From assembly GCA_022575985.1 (NCBI GenBank), contig JAKSXM010000007.1:72415001-72479000 (forward strand): a stretch of DNA of 64,000 bases. Direction: 5' to 3'. This stretch comes from Anagrus nilaparvatae. Its lineage: Eukaryota > Arthropoda > Insecta > Hymenoptera > Mymaridae. The notes below the pieces were generated by a model, which saw nothing but the letters and a program-made list of their open reading frames with translations, had not been told where the DNA came from and did no database searches. Each line of letters opens with the position of its first letter. The first letter of the stretch is position 1. A program made the position numbers and the translations under genes. Shown in pieces: positions 1 to 11,642 of this stretch.

Positions 1-8
1 TAATTTTC

Positions 9-3000
9 TCATCTACGATAGTGTTTTAAATTATCATGATAGCCTCTTCTCTTACGATAATTATTATGTTTATGATTAAAATAATTTTTGTTACTGTATT
101 TGTAATTACTATTTTCTCTATATTTATTATTAGAGTATTCTTGGAATTTATTATATTTAAAATTAAAATTTCTGTTTTTATTATAATCGTGGTTTTTAAC
201 TTTTTTTTGATGCCCTCTATCTAATTCATCATCCTCATCGCTATAATATCTTTTGCGATTTTGTCTTCTTTCCATATCAACGTCTTTGTCTAATCTTGAT
301 CTATTATTACTCCAATTTTTTACGGGCTGCCCGTACCCCCATTGTGAAGATTTTTGTAAATAATTGCTAGTTTCAGTACGATTAATATTTCCATTAAAAT
401 TTCTATCATCTGAGTTGTTAGATGTTGAAGTTTGATTATTGGATCTATTGTTACTGTTAAAGTCATCGCTAAAAGGTTTATTTTATTAATTATTTGAAAA
501 TTAATTAATTATAACTATTTATTTAAATTTACAATTTTTTAAGGGACAAATGAAGAAAAGCCTCAAATTAGAGGTTTTCAAGGTCTTGATCGCGAAAATA
601 TTTTCAACCATTTTAGAATAAAAAAAAAAAAATAAATTAATATCAACTTACACATGATCAACATCCCAGCCATTAAATTTGGAGGCAGATGTTGGAGGAG
701 AAATGTCCTTGCTGACATACCACTTACTACTGGCTTTTGTAAATACTTTTTGATCTAGTGAACTGTAAGAATAATTATTATCTCGACTTCTATTTCTTGC
801 CCTTGAGTCATATTCCATTTTATTTTCATTCGCTTTACCATTAAAATATTTTTTATAACGCAAATCCGGTGATTCGTCCTTAATACTATTGTGACCATTT
901 GTAAGAGAATAGTCATTACCATTTATATTAGGAGGTGATGGAGTTCTAATACTACCATTAACTTTTTTGTTTTCGTAATGATTATTTTTTATAGAAATTT
1001 TAATATTTTTGTTTTTATCATCATCGCTAGATTCATCTTCATCATAATCCACTAATTTACCATTGGTATTTATGGCTGCTTTTTCTGTTATTTTTTTTGG
1101 TAATTGAGGGCCTATAACTACCAGAGCTGGTGGTGGAGGTGGTGGCAAAGGAGGTGGCTCATCATGGTTTTTAGGCTTGTTCATTTTATTATCATTATTT
1201 TTGTTAAAACCATTTTTCTCTGATATTTTATTTGAGATACCATTCATTTGAGAATAATTGTTAAATTTAGAAGTTGATGCTTCGCTTATTTGATTTTGAG
1301 AGTGAACATTTGTTAAGCAAGGTTCCATTTCAAAAATCATAATATAAGCTTCAGTATTTAAAACTCCATTTAAACTAATTGGACGTACCTAAGATAAATT
1401 ACAAATAAAATTACATTATATCTTTAAATCAAGTATTCTCAATATTACTTACAAAACAATCATCAAAAGAGTAATATTTCCCTGCTGATACTTGAGCTAC
1501 CGCGGTATAGTGCCCACAATTAACAGATGATCCAACGTGAGTAACCATCGAAGTTAGTTTGTACAACAACTTCTTTGGCGTTTCTCCAGGTTGTCTTCTT
1601 ATGTAAGGTCCAATATCTACTGTTTGCTTAAAACTAATATGTCGAGATATTTTACCTCCCATCACACTGAAACGTTTTAATTGAATACAAAGTACTTTTG
1701 GTGCTCTTTCTAGGCTAAACTGTTTGGTTGCTGGAACTCTTCTCTTGCAAGCTTCGCATTTATAATCGTTGTTATCTAGTTGTTCTTGACTAAAATATCC
1801 GGCTAAGGCTTCATCTAATGTGCTGGCTTTTCTTATATCCAATAGTAAATCCTTTAAAGATTAATTTATAAGTTTTCTATTAACATTTTTCTTAGAAAAA
1901 TCTTTTATATTAATTAGACCTGCGACGAGAGCAAGTCGAGGCGAGAATCGACAGTTTTTACTATGAGAGCTTACTCGAGAATTTCTGTTTTCCAAACGAG
2001 TTTCTACCCAAGTATACGAAAATATTACTTTTATTTGTTAAAAAATTGAATTAACAGTATTGAAGAAAAAAATTGATATTGAAACGCATAAATTATAAAA
2101 TTATTATTATATAATTTATCAGAAATTTAATTACCTAGTGTTAGTATATCCCCATAGTGAGTATTGTGACAATAATAAAAGTATAGGTAAAAAGACATGG
2201 TCTAAACAGAAAGTCCCTATCTTACTACATGCAAGAATACATGTAAGAAGTATGGCGTCACTTCCTGTTTAGACCAAAAATACAGTTATTGGCAGAACCC
2301 TCACTATATGGATATACTACCTAGTGTTCAATCAATTTATCTCAATCATTCTTAAAAGCTACTATTGGAATTGCATCAAAATGTTTCCTATCATTTTTTC
2401 CATTCACAAAAAAGCTATACTTACAAAGCAAAGCTTTAAAAGTTAAAGCTGACGTTTAAGTAACTTATATTATCAAGTGCCTACCATTTAATATCTAGAA
2501 GCCCCAACTTACGCATTTCAGAATTATTTTCACGTAAAGACTTTCCAAATAATTTTAATTCTCTTAGAAGAATTAATTGGTATTAAATGCTTATCCAGCG
2601 TATGGGGCAATTAAATGGGCATAAATAAAAAAAAAAAAAGAAGCTCGAGGTTAGCAAGAAAAAGCATAATCTAGAATTTGGAAATAACATTCTTGGCCTC
2701 GCCTTGGCACAACGAGAATTTTGATTTAAATCGAATCTTGAGTTACTCACTAAGTATGAGATTGCCTCGTTGCCTAGTCACAGGATTATTATTAATAAAA
2801 GTACCTGGAAATGTTGAAAAGTAGTAGAAATATGACGACATTCTAAACATTTGACTTCTGTGCGGATGTAGCCCCCAAAAATTTGATTAATTGGTGTAGT
2901 TTCTTTTGAGAAATTATCTAACTTACATGACTTAAACCTTGCCAAGTATGCCTTCTCCATTCCTTCTAACAAATATCTTAAGAATTCATGTGCATCCTCT

Positions 3001-3763
3001 TGTCGCCCTGGTACCATTGTTCGACAAATCACTAATAAAAGAAACTGTGTGTTAAAAATGTTTAATAAAAATACTATTAATTTTTTAAAATTACATTTTA
3101 ATTTGTTATAAATGAAGTAAGGCTTTATAGCTTCTCCAGATTTTTGATGACTGTACTGCATTGTTTTAGCAACGGCACATGTAAGGCACTCACTGACTCC
3201 CTCTGAAATTCCATGATTTGCTTTGAAATACACTGTTTTAAAATAACAATTACATACTTACCATTGTGTTCACACTTAGAACTGTGATGTAAGTCTGACA
3301 ATAACCAATTTATTAAAGCTGGAACATGGAAGAGTGCTTGCAATGTGCTATTCAAATAACACGTATTACCTACATTGTACATCCCTGCTCCAATTGGCCA
3401 ACTGTTATTCCAACCTAGCATTATTTTGCTAGCAGGATACAATATTTTTTTTGGTTCTGGTAATTTGTGCTCTTTATTTTTTTCTGTATTTGCATTATTA
3501 TCTTGTTTTTTTCCGTTGATGCTATCGTGATTACAGTTTTCTACTTTTGGTAAACTTAATACATGATATTTACTTTTTAAATGATCTTGTACGATTGATC
3601 TATAATTTTCCGTTTCTTCATAATCTAATTCGGTTTGCAGGATTCGTAAAGTATCGCCAGCTAAACTTGAATTTAAATTATCAGATGACTTGGACTGTCC
3701 AGCAGTATCCAATGAATGTCTCATGGCAGCAGCCAATGGATCACAAATACTTACTGCAGGCAT
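9..3763 (-). CDS. USP36: Ubiquitin carboxyl-terminal hydrolase 36-like (scrawny homologue), 6 exons
   Basis: Cysteine protease that removes ubiquitin; the family acts in the nucleolus and on histone H2B. Six exons read on the minus strand: 3763-3262, 3232-3095, 3031-2805, 1851-1453, 1388-652, 468-9. They join in frame with GT-AG borders and total 2463 nt, giving 820 aa. The Cys box NTCYLNS puts the nucleophile near residue 135. A QEDAHEFL motif follows, then two CxxC pairs (CLEC, CEAC) of the zinc ribbon, then CGHYTA with the His near 403 and a DD pair near 420. The catalytic core is therefore intact. After about residue 440 the protein is low complexity: a proline run, Asp/Ser/Asn-rich stretches and a basic Asn/Lys/Arg/Tyr-rich tail, as expected for a nucleolar tail. 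It is shorter than I recall for fly and human relatives (about 1100 aa). The ATG at 3763 is the first in the long open exon; the stop is at 9-11. Confidence 0.9.
1852..2804. other. USP36 intron 3 (largest intron)
   Basis: Non-coding intron sequence between the exon ending QHFQ and the exon starting DLLLDIR. It holds one miniature inverted-repeat element at 2143-2318. The rest is AT-rich with no open frame or RNA motif that I can support. Confidence 0.75.
2143..2318. mobile_element. 176-bp MITE with 10-bp target duplication
   Basis: The ends are inverted repeats: agtatatcc then atagtgag on the left, and ctcactat then ggatatact on the right. A second inverted pair lies inside: ggtctaaacag near 2211 and ctgtttagacc near 2265. 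The element is flanked by a perfect direct repeat, acctagtgtt, at 2133-2142 and 2319-2328. A 9-10 bp duplication is typical of Mutator-like elements, so this is probably a non-autonomous MULE. A similar right end (ctatatggata, then ctacttagtg) occurs near 11065. Confidence 0.7.
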
Positions 3764-5173
3764 TTTTTAAAAACATAAAATAAATTTAATACAATCAACA
3801 GCAATATAGGTAATGCGCCTTCCTCTTTTTATTTCTAGAAGAAATTGAAAAAAAAAAAGAAAAAATATCACTTGATGTAAATATTTATTATATTATTATT
3901 ATAAAATTAAAATAATATTAATTACATGCTAATAAGGAGCATTTTGAAAAGATCTAATGTGGTTTTAACACGTGGTCGACTGGATCAGTGTTTTGACACG
4001 ATTACACCATTTTGTTTGGCAAAGCTATATAAATGCTATATTTAAAAGAAAAATGTGTTTTCCAATTATTTCTCTTAAAGCATATGCAGTTTTAGCAAAT
4101 TAAAAAAAAATAATTGAAACAAAAAAAAGAGGCTGGGAAGAAAGTGAGAACTTTATCGATCGTATATAGCAACACCGCAACACGTTTACCTACATGAATG
4201 TGTTTTTATTCTGAAAAATATGATATTTTTTGTATTGTTGCAAGTATCAATATTATGAGTATTTAAATTTCTTGGAAATTATTTTACTAATTGAGCGTAT
4301 TTTGTATTAAAAAAAAGTAAAAAAATAAGTATGTAATTTAATAAATTAATGGAATTCGATTACATATTGTAAAAAAAGTTGCCAGACTTCTTTGCTTAAT
4401 GTTTCCCCGCTGCCGGTTCTTGTAAGACGAAGTTCGCGCTTTCGCCGGTTATCACATGTATATTATCTATTTACTTTTTTTTTATATTGTTGGGGTCTCG
4501 TTTTTAATTATAAAAAGAAATTTAGAAAAATCATTGAAAACAAAAAATAATGTTTATGTAATCTACTTATTATATCACTACCTTGCATAACTAAAATATT
4601 TCCGCATTCAGACTTTTTTATAGGCACATTATGCTTTCAGATAAACATTTTTACACTTTTTTTAAACAAAAAACTTAAGATTAAAAGTTATTATTATACC
4701 GAAATAATAAATATCAGATCTATTTGAATGCTGTCTATTACATCCCTTAAAGCTGTTATTAAATTTTTCGGTATAAATGTTTTTTCTTATCAATACCGTC
4801 AAGATTATGATAAATATGAGGAATCTGGTTATAGAATGGAGTCGTCAAGAATCCAATTTTTCCTTTTTTATACCTACACTCCCGCACAATAAACTTATAA
4901 AACTTTCTCAACTTAAATCTATTTTATAAAAATAATATTTTAAAGTATACTTATAGGTAGACTATAAAATTATTTATTTTTTCACATGTGCACATAATTT
5001 TTATCAATAATGATAATATGAACACTACACACTAAACGTCAGCCATTTGCGGCTTTTCCCCTTCTATTCTTTGCACCGGACGTGAACGTGACACCTTCTC
5101 ATCTCATGATGCCGGCCATGATGGCATGCGATGCCGGCAATAAGAGGTGCGCACGGATCTCGTCAAACTATGA
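3764..5173. other. Intergenic, presumed USP36 promoter side
   Basis: AT-rich spacer upstream of the USP36 start. A short GC-richer patch at about 4380-4450 could be a promoter or an untranslated first exon. I see no coding frame. Confidence 0.4.
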
Positions 5174-6113
5174 TGGCGCTACTGAGGCATACTCCTTTTC
5201 AGTGAGAATTCAAATTATTAAAAAATTAAATTACTATTATTTATTAAAAAAGCTGCCAAATTATTGACACTACGGTTCCTCAAGCAATGGCAAATATTCA
5301 TATATGAACTATAGAGAGTTGAATATTTAAAAAATTTTATGTATAATATCTGAGAAATGCCTAAAGTAAAACCAGATTAAAACTAGTCCTGCTTTATGAC
5401 ATACGCTCGATGGCAGGCGGCAGAGGGTTTTGAGCGTGGGCATCGAACAAGGGTCGGTTCTCGGACCGGACTTTTGAAATGCCTTTTTGCGCGTTCACCT
5501 CCCGGAAGAAGAAACTCCTGGGAAACCCTGATTGGGTACGCCGACGACGTGGCCCTAACAATAACTTGCAGAGACGTGCAAGTGACCCAGGAGAGGTTGA
5601 ATCTAGTCATGAGACAGATCAACCTCTGGATGGGCGAGCACGGGCTCCAGCTCGCGATCCCAAAAACGGAGATTGTACTGCTAACCCGTCGAACAACAAT
5701 TTCCACCGACATCGATGTAAATGTCGATGATGGTGGAAACTCTCACACGATCCGAGCCAAGACATCGATTAAGTACCTAGCTGGGAGTTCTGCTTAATAA
5801 CAAGCTAAACTTCTGGGAACAATTTCAGAGGTCGTGTGAGAAGGCCGCGTCGGTCGCACCCTCCTTGTCAAGGCTAATGGCCTTCATAGGAGGGCCCAAA
5901 CCAGGGAAGCGAAGATTGTTGATGTCCGTGGTCGGGCGGATATCACCAAAACTGCCAAGTACAGACATAAAATATCGTCTGTGCAACGGCAAGCGGCCCT
6001 GAGAATTTTTGATAAAAAAATAATATTATTTTAATAAATAATGGTAATTTAATTTTTTAATATTTTGAATCAGTTTGAATTCCCACTGAAAAGGGGCATG
6101 TCGCAGTAGCGCC
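5174..6113. repeat. Imperfect inverted repeats bracketing a retroelement fragment
   Basis: The sequence at 5174-5250 reappears inverted at 6027-6113. Shared blocks include ggcgctact, ccttttcagtg, gaattcaaa and ttaaaaaattaaatta. The arms are about 75-85 bp with scattered mismatches. The R1-like fragment lies between them, so this is either an old DNA element that took in a retrotransposon piece or a foldback element. Confidence 0.6.
5391..6005 (+). pseudogene. Truncated R1/jockey-type non-LTR retrotransposon reverse transcriptase
   Basis: The frame at 5396-5797 reads the catalytic box of a non-LTR reverse transcriptase, GYADDVAL, about residue 47, followed by a segment with NLWMGEHGLQLAIPKTE typical of R1-clade enzymes. 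A frameshift near 5780 moves the continuation (LLNNKLNFWEQFQRSCEKAA) into another frame. Near 5940-6000 there is a further break before a CNGKRQAAL-like segment. Upstream RT motifs, the endonuclease and the 3' region are missing. GC content is clearly higher than in the flanks, which marks it as inserted DNA. It is a dead remnant. Confidence 0.75.
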
Positions 6114-6577
6114 CCCAAACGGCCCAAACTATAAAAAATACCTCCAAAAATTATTTATTATATATATATTTCAAGAATATTAATTTTAAAATATTCATTT
6201 TCATAAATTAATTATAATAGAATCTTATATTTTTATCAAACTTTTATGTTTATCATTTCAATTATTTATTTATGAGATTGAATAATCTTTGTATTATCTG
6301 TCGGCAGCAGTTGCAGTATACTCTGTATACTTCATGATCAAAAATTGTACAGTGTGTTTGCAATCTAAGTATGCTGAATTTTCATTGCCGGAAATAAAAG
6401 AATTAAAAAATTATCCATGTGCCCAGATGTGCGGTGTGCCACATTAAGCTAACGCTTAGCCAACACGATATATCCTGGCCAACATTAGCTAAAATTTGTG
6501 AAATATAGATAACTCGGCTGAAACTGATCCAAAGGTATGTTATTTTACAGACAAAAGTTTATACTAATTAGTAATTA

Positions 6578-6655
6578 ATATCATGATGAAACTTGATTAA
6601 TTTCTGACACCTCTTCTGAATTATTGTTGATATGATATCATAGAATCTGAGATTT
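6578..6655 (+). ncRNA. C/D-box snoRNA-like core, unit 1
   Basis: C box ATGATGA at 6583-6589, CTGA at 6604-6607 and again at 6616-6619 (candidate D'), and D box CTGA at 6647-6650. The bases next to the boxes, ATC before C and GAT after D, can pair as the terminal stem. It lies in the intron after the unit 1 donor. The segment cacctctt before the second CTGA is invariant in all five copies and is the best guide candidate. The target is not identified. Confidence 0.55.
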
Positions 6656-6818
6656 CTAAATTAATTAATAATTGTTACGTTTTTATTAATTTACATTAAA
6701 TAGATTTAATTTTTCATCTTAGGTGGTGCACAATGTTTCAAGTTCATAAATGAATTTTATATAGCCATGTCACTTCATCACGTTAGACATTTGGTGAGTA
6801 TTACTAAGAAAAATTTTA

Positions 6819-6960
6819 GTTGCCTTATTGACTGGGCAAGAAATATCTGAGTATTTGCAGGTTGTTTCTAATCTTTAAGGCAACATTAATTCCTATGTTA
6901 ATCATCAGAAAAAATATGTATATTTTTTTTGACTTCAAATTAGGAGACATAGAAAAAAAT
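6819..6960 (+). ncRNA. Conserved hairpin pair in the second intron of each unit
   Basis: GTTGCCTTA at 6819-6827 pairs perfectly with TAAGGCAAC at 6876-6884. This is followed by ACATTA, which fits the H-box pattern ANANNA, and by a second possible stem (CTATGT with ACATAG). The structure recurs at about 7452-7517, 8085-8150 and 8739-8804. It might be an H/ACA-type RNA, but I cannot place a proper 3' ACA box outside the second stem, so the class is uncertain. Confidence 0.3.
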
Positions 6961-7210
6961 TAAGTTTAATTAATATTTGCAATTATTAGATTAATATTTT
7001 TTTCAGATTTTAGTCTTTCTAATGGCTTATAATCATCTAGTGATTGAAGTTGGAAGATCGTCAGGCTTCTTGAATTTTAAGTTTTAATCTAGGAACATAA
7101 AAGAAATCTTATGGAAATCAGCTAAAACTTGTGAAATCTAGAAAACTTGGATAAAACGGATCCAAAGGTATGTTACTTTACAGACAAAAGTTTATACTAA
7201 AAAATAATTA

Positions 7211-7288
7211 ATATCATGATGAAACTTGATTAATTTCTGACACCTCTTCTGAATTATTTTTGATATGATAACATAAAATCTGAGATTT
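7211..7288 (+). ncRNA. C/D-box snoRNA-like core, unit 2
   Basis: C box ATGATGA 7216-7222, internal CTGA 7237-7240, D box CTGA 7280-7283. The spacing is identical to unit 1. Flanking ATC/GAT pair is present. Confidence 0.55.
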
Positions 7289-7843
7289 CTAAATTAATTA
7301 ATATTTGTTACGTTTATATTTATTTACATTAAATAGACTTAATTTTTCATCTTAGGCGGTGCACAATGTTTCAAGTTCATAAATGAATTTCATATAGCCA
7401 TATCACTTCATCATGTTAGACATTTGGTGAGTATTATTACGAAAAATTTTGGTTGCCTTATTGACTGGGCAAGAAATATCTGAGTATTTGCAGGTTGTTT
7501 CTAATCTTTAAGGCAACATTAATTCCTATGTTAATCATCAGAAAAAATATGTATATTTTTTTTGACTTCAAATTAGGAGACATAGAAAAAAATTAAGTTT
7601 AATTAATATTTGCAATTATTAGATTAATATTTTTTTCAGATTTTAGTCTTTCTAATGGCTTATAATCATCTAGTGAGTGAAGTTGGAAGATCGTCAGGCT
7701 TCTTGAATTTTAAGTTTTAATCTAGGAACATAAAAGAAATCTTATGGAAATTAGCTAAAACTTGTGAAATCTAGAAATCTTGGATAAAACGGATCCAAAG
7801 GTATGTTATTTTACAGACAAAAGTTAATACTAAAAAATAATTA

Positions 7844-7921
7844 ATATCATGATGAAACTTAATTAATTTCTGACACCTCTTCTGAATTATTTTTGATATG
7901 ATAACATAAAATCTGAGATTT
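7844..7921 (+). ncRNA. C/D-box snoRNA-like core, unit 3
   Basis: C box ATGATGA 7849-7855 and D box CTGA 7913-7916, with the same 68-nt span. One G-to-A change lies between C and the first CTGA compared with units 1 and 2. Confidence 0.55.
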
Positions 7922-8500
7922 CTAAATTAATTAATATTTGTTACGTTTATATTTATTTACATTAAATAGACTTAATTTTTCATCTTAGGCGGTGCACAAT
8001 GTTTCAAGTTCATAAATGAATTTTATATAGCCATGTCACTTCATCACGTTAGACATTTGGTGAGTATTATTAAGAAAAATTTTAGTTGCCTTATTGACTG
8101 GGCAAGAAATATCTGAGTATTTACAGGTTGTTTCTAATCTTTAAGGCAACATTAATTCCTATGTTAATCATCAGAAAAAATATGTATATTTTTTTTGACT
8201 TCAAATTAGGAGACATAGAAAAAAATTAAGTTTAATTAATATTTGCAATTATTAGATTAATATTTTTTTCAGATTTTAGTCTTTCTAATGGCTTATAATC
8301 ATCTTGTGAGTGAAGTTGGAAGATTGCTAGGCTTCTTCAATTTTAAGTTTTAATTTATTAATAAAAAAATGAGACCTTAAGAACAAAAAAGTAGTCTGGG
8401 GATAATTAGCTAATTTTTGTGAAATATAGATAACTTATATGAATCTGATTCAAAGGTATGTTACTTTATCGAAAAAAGTTTATACTAATATATAATTAAT

Positions 8501-8578
8501 ATCATATGATGAAACTTAATTTATTTCTGACACCTCTTCTGAATTATTGTTGATATGATAATATAAAAACTGAAACTT
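8501..8578 (+). ncRNA. C/D-box snoRNA-like core, unit 4
   Basis: C box ATGATGA 8506-8512 and D box CTGA 8570-8573. The surrounding unit is more diverged, but the boxes and the 68-nt span are kept. The bases after the D box differ (aaa in place of gat), which weakens the terminal stem. Confidence 0.5.
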
Positions 8579-9137
8579 TCAAATTAATTAATTTTTAATT
8601 GTCACGTTTTTCTATAACTACATTAAATATACTTAATTTTTCACCTTAGGTGGAGCACGAAGTTTCAACCTTATAAATGAATATTATATAGCCACGCCAG
8701 TCCATCATGTTATTAGACATTTGGTGAGTAAGACAAAGAAAAAGTTTAGTTGCCTTATTGACTGGGCAAGAAATATCTGAGTTTTTACAGGTTGTTTCTA
8801 ATCTTTAAGGCAACATTAATTCCTATGTTAATCATCAGAAAAAATATGTATATTTTTTTTGACTTCAAATTAGGAGACATAGAAAAAAATTAAGTTTAAT
8901 TAATATTTGCAATTATTAGATTAATATTTTTTTCAAATTTTAGTCTTTCTAATGGTTTATAATCATCTTGTGAGTGAAGTTGGAAGATCCCCAGGCTTCT
9001 TCAATTTTAAATTTCAATTTATTAATAAGAAAATAAGATCTTAGGAACATAAAATTTGTGAAATATAGATAAATCTGATGAAAATGATCCAAAGGTATGT
9101 TACTTTACAGACAAAACTTTATACTAATAAATAATTA

Positions 9138-9215
9138 ATATCATGATGAAACTTGATTTTTTTCTGACACCTCTTCTGAATTATTATTGATATGACAACA
9201 TAAAATCTGAGATTT
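9138..9215 (+). ncRNA. C/D-box snoRNA-like core, unit 5
   Basis: C box ATGATGA 9143-9149 and D box CTGA 9207-9210, again 68 nt. The following exon in this unit is badly diverged, so the core is the best preserved part of the unit. Confidence 0.5.
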
Positions 9216-9455
9216 CGAAATAAATTTATATATGTGAAGTTTTTCTGTTTTAACATTAAATAGACTTCTTTGTCCTTCAGGTAAAACAAAAAGATTTGAG
9301 CTTATAAATTAGTATTAACTGGCCAAAAAAGCGTTTATAGGTTGTTTCTAATCTTTAAGCTAACATTAATTCCTGTGTTAATCATAAAAAAAAGAATGTT
9401 TTCTTTTTTGAGGATACAAAGAAAAAATTAAGGTTCAATTAAATTAAAGTTATAT

Positions 9456-10032
9456 CTGCGTACAGTCGTTTATTTTTTTGTTGTAATTTGATATTCATGC
9501 AGAAGAGCAATTAGATTTATATGATATATTGGTCAGGCTTGAAAAAATTTTGAAAATTATATGCTACTGTCAAAGTTTATTTTTTGTCAATAATCCTTTA
9601 AAAACTTTTTATGCAATAGATTTAAATAAGTCTGGATTTCTCTTTTTATTATTATTTTTAATTTTTCTATTAAAATTTTTTAATTTTTCTACAAATTCCA
9701 GTTTTCTGTATTTTTATTAAAGCAAAACTTTTAAATTGTTTTATTATGAATTTTGGACTTGGAATAATTTAAAAAATTTTTTCAGTGAAGTTATGTGCAA
9801 TCATTTTCTGAATGATTTACTTTAAAAATTATTAAAATCAAGTGCATAATAAAATATTTTGAATGATTTATTGTCTCAAAATAAACTTTGAATATATTTT
9901 ATAAATTAAAAAATTTTTGTTTTATATCAAAAAGGAATTGGAGCCTGATCAATTTATCCTAAAAATCAGCAATACAAATTGCTTCATTTAAATAAAACTT
10001 AGTGTAGAAAAGAGAAAAACTACTGTACGCAG
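9456..10032. mobile_element. Insertion with ctgcgtacag ends splitting unit 5
   Basis: The left end ctgcgtacagt and the right end actgtacgcag are inverted repeats. The sequence between them is absent from units 1-4. After it, the unit resumes (attattagattaatattttt near 10067). Very AT-rich inside, with no transposase frame. Confidence 0.55.
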
Positions 10033-10320
10033 CTACATGAAAACATATTTAACATTTAACATTTGAAATTATTAGATTAATATTTTTTTCAGATTTTTAT
10101 TTTTTGATGGCTTATAATAACGTATTGTGAGTGATCAGGTGGCAAGAACATCAGAGTTAATTTTCAATGCACATACAAGTAATTAATGTTCTATATTTGT
10201 TGCTTGCTTAGACTCACACAACCACATAAACTTCACTTTAACAGACATATAAAGTTCCTGAAGAAGAGTAATTTTTAGTTTTTGTGTTATTATCAAATAA
10301 AATACTATAATTTAAACTGT

Positions 10321-11642
10321 CTTATTGAATTATTTCCATCTAAACTAAAATTTAATATAAATAGTACATTACAATATATGGCGAGAAAAATAAAAACGTA
10401 AAGTGCGAATTGAGGCATTTTTTTATTTCCAAGAGGAAAATACGTGCTTTCTCGTCGCTGACAAGAAAAATTTATTTCTTAAACCATGTTTGTGTTTTAC
10501 TGACATTCAAGCTTGAAGATAGTATAAAGATAGGATATATATACATGCAAGCTTATAGTTTTCACATTTTAAATTGATATAATAAATTTTGCTAATATTA
10601 TATTATTATATATCCTGTGGAAACAATATGCAGCTTATGGCAATTTTATAGTTTTTCTCATAAATTTAAAGTTCTTATTTAAATTATTGAAAGCTTTTAT
10701 TGTAACTTCTATCTGAACCAGCTTTTTTTTGAATCTGGTAATACTACTGACATAACTTAATATTAATATTTATCATAGCCAAATGTAGGTATCATTAATG
10801 TACTATTATTAATTAACCAAAAGAAAGGAAAGAAACAATTGAAAAAATTATTAATTAAATTTTTAATTCCATTCATAATAATTAATTATCTATAAATCCA
10901 ATATACCATCAGCCACTATAATCTCCACCCTTCATTTAAAATGTCAAGCAATACCACTTTTGCATGTTTTCGTTCTTATATAGTTTTTTGCTTGTTATAT
11001 ATTAAAATTTTTTAGTTTGTTTTCCAAGCCAGCAAAAGCAACCACTATAACATAAATGGGTAGTACTATATGGATAGGCTACTTAGTGATAATAAATATA
11101 AATAAATAAATAAAAATAAAATAGCTATTTCAACATAAGATTGCAGGTTTTGATTTTATTTTAACTTCTTGAGCCAACTTTTTTAATCTGGTAATACTAC
11201 TGACATAACAAAATAAGTACTTCTAGAAGTACTTATTTTACTTATTTTAAAATAAGTACTTCTAGAAGTACTTATTTTACGACAAAAAAACCTCAGCAAA
11301 TGACTAAAAAACAAAGCTTTATTATGCATTGTCAAAATTAAATAATGCAAACTACGTTATAGTTATTCAAGTTTTAAAAAAAAGTAAACAATGTTAATAC
11401 TTACTCTGAATAACCCATCACCATTAAGGAAGCCTATTTAAAAAAAAGTAAACTTTTTTTTATTAATATTTATTCAGTAAAGTAATACATTTACATGTCT
11501 TATAATACAAATTAATATTACAATCTATGTAAAGTATCCATGCTGAAGTGGATAAATACTTTTTCCACCTGTGCGCAATACTTTAACATTAATTCTGAAT
11601 TTAATTAAATCGAATATTTAAGCTTTATTTTGTTACTACATT
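10321..11642. repeat. Intergenic repeats downstream of the ncRNA array
   Basis: No gene seen. The block ctggtaatactactgacata occurs at about 10736 and again at about 11190. At 11214-11282 the palindrome aagtacttctagaagtactt is present twice, with an inverted ttattttac/aaaataagta context. Confidence 0.5.

Larger units (their letters stand above)
6300..10320 (+). ncRNA. Candidate spliced non-coding host gene with five tandem exon/intron units
   Basis: Five direct repeats anchored on the exon end aaag|gtatgtta occur at 6531, 7164, 7797, 8452 and 9091 (periods 633, 633, 655, 639). Each unit shows a donor after aaag, then a 71-83 nt exon between cttag and gtgagta (6723-6793, 7356-7426, 7989-8059, 8650-8732). 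Next comes an acceptor tttttttcag opening a 161-183 nt exon (7007-7167, 7640-7800, 8273-8455) that ends at the next unit's donor. The exons have stops in all frames. In unit 4 this acceptor has decayed to caa. A last exon from about 10093 ends near an AATAAA at 10296. This resembles insect snoRNA host genes, whose exons are not conserved as protein. The start near 6300 is a guess. Confidence 0.5.

Noticed and set aside
5082..5267. 61-codon frame with Met/Cys-rich start
   Set aside because: It overlaps the inverted-repeat arm and has no recognisable domain.
9529..9720. 63-codon frame near the end of the tandem array
   Set aside because: It lies within the 9456-10032 insertion; Phe/Leu-rich from poly(T) composition.
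11050..11090. Second full copy of the 2143 MITE
   Set aside because: Only a right-end-like segment (actatatggata, ctacttagtg) is visible; no left end found.
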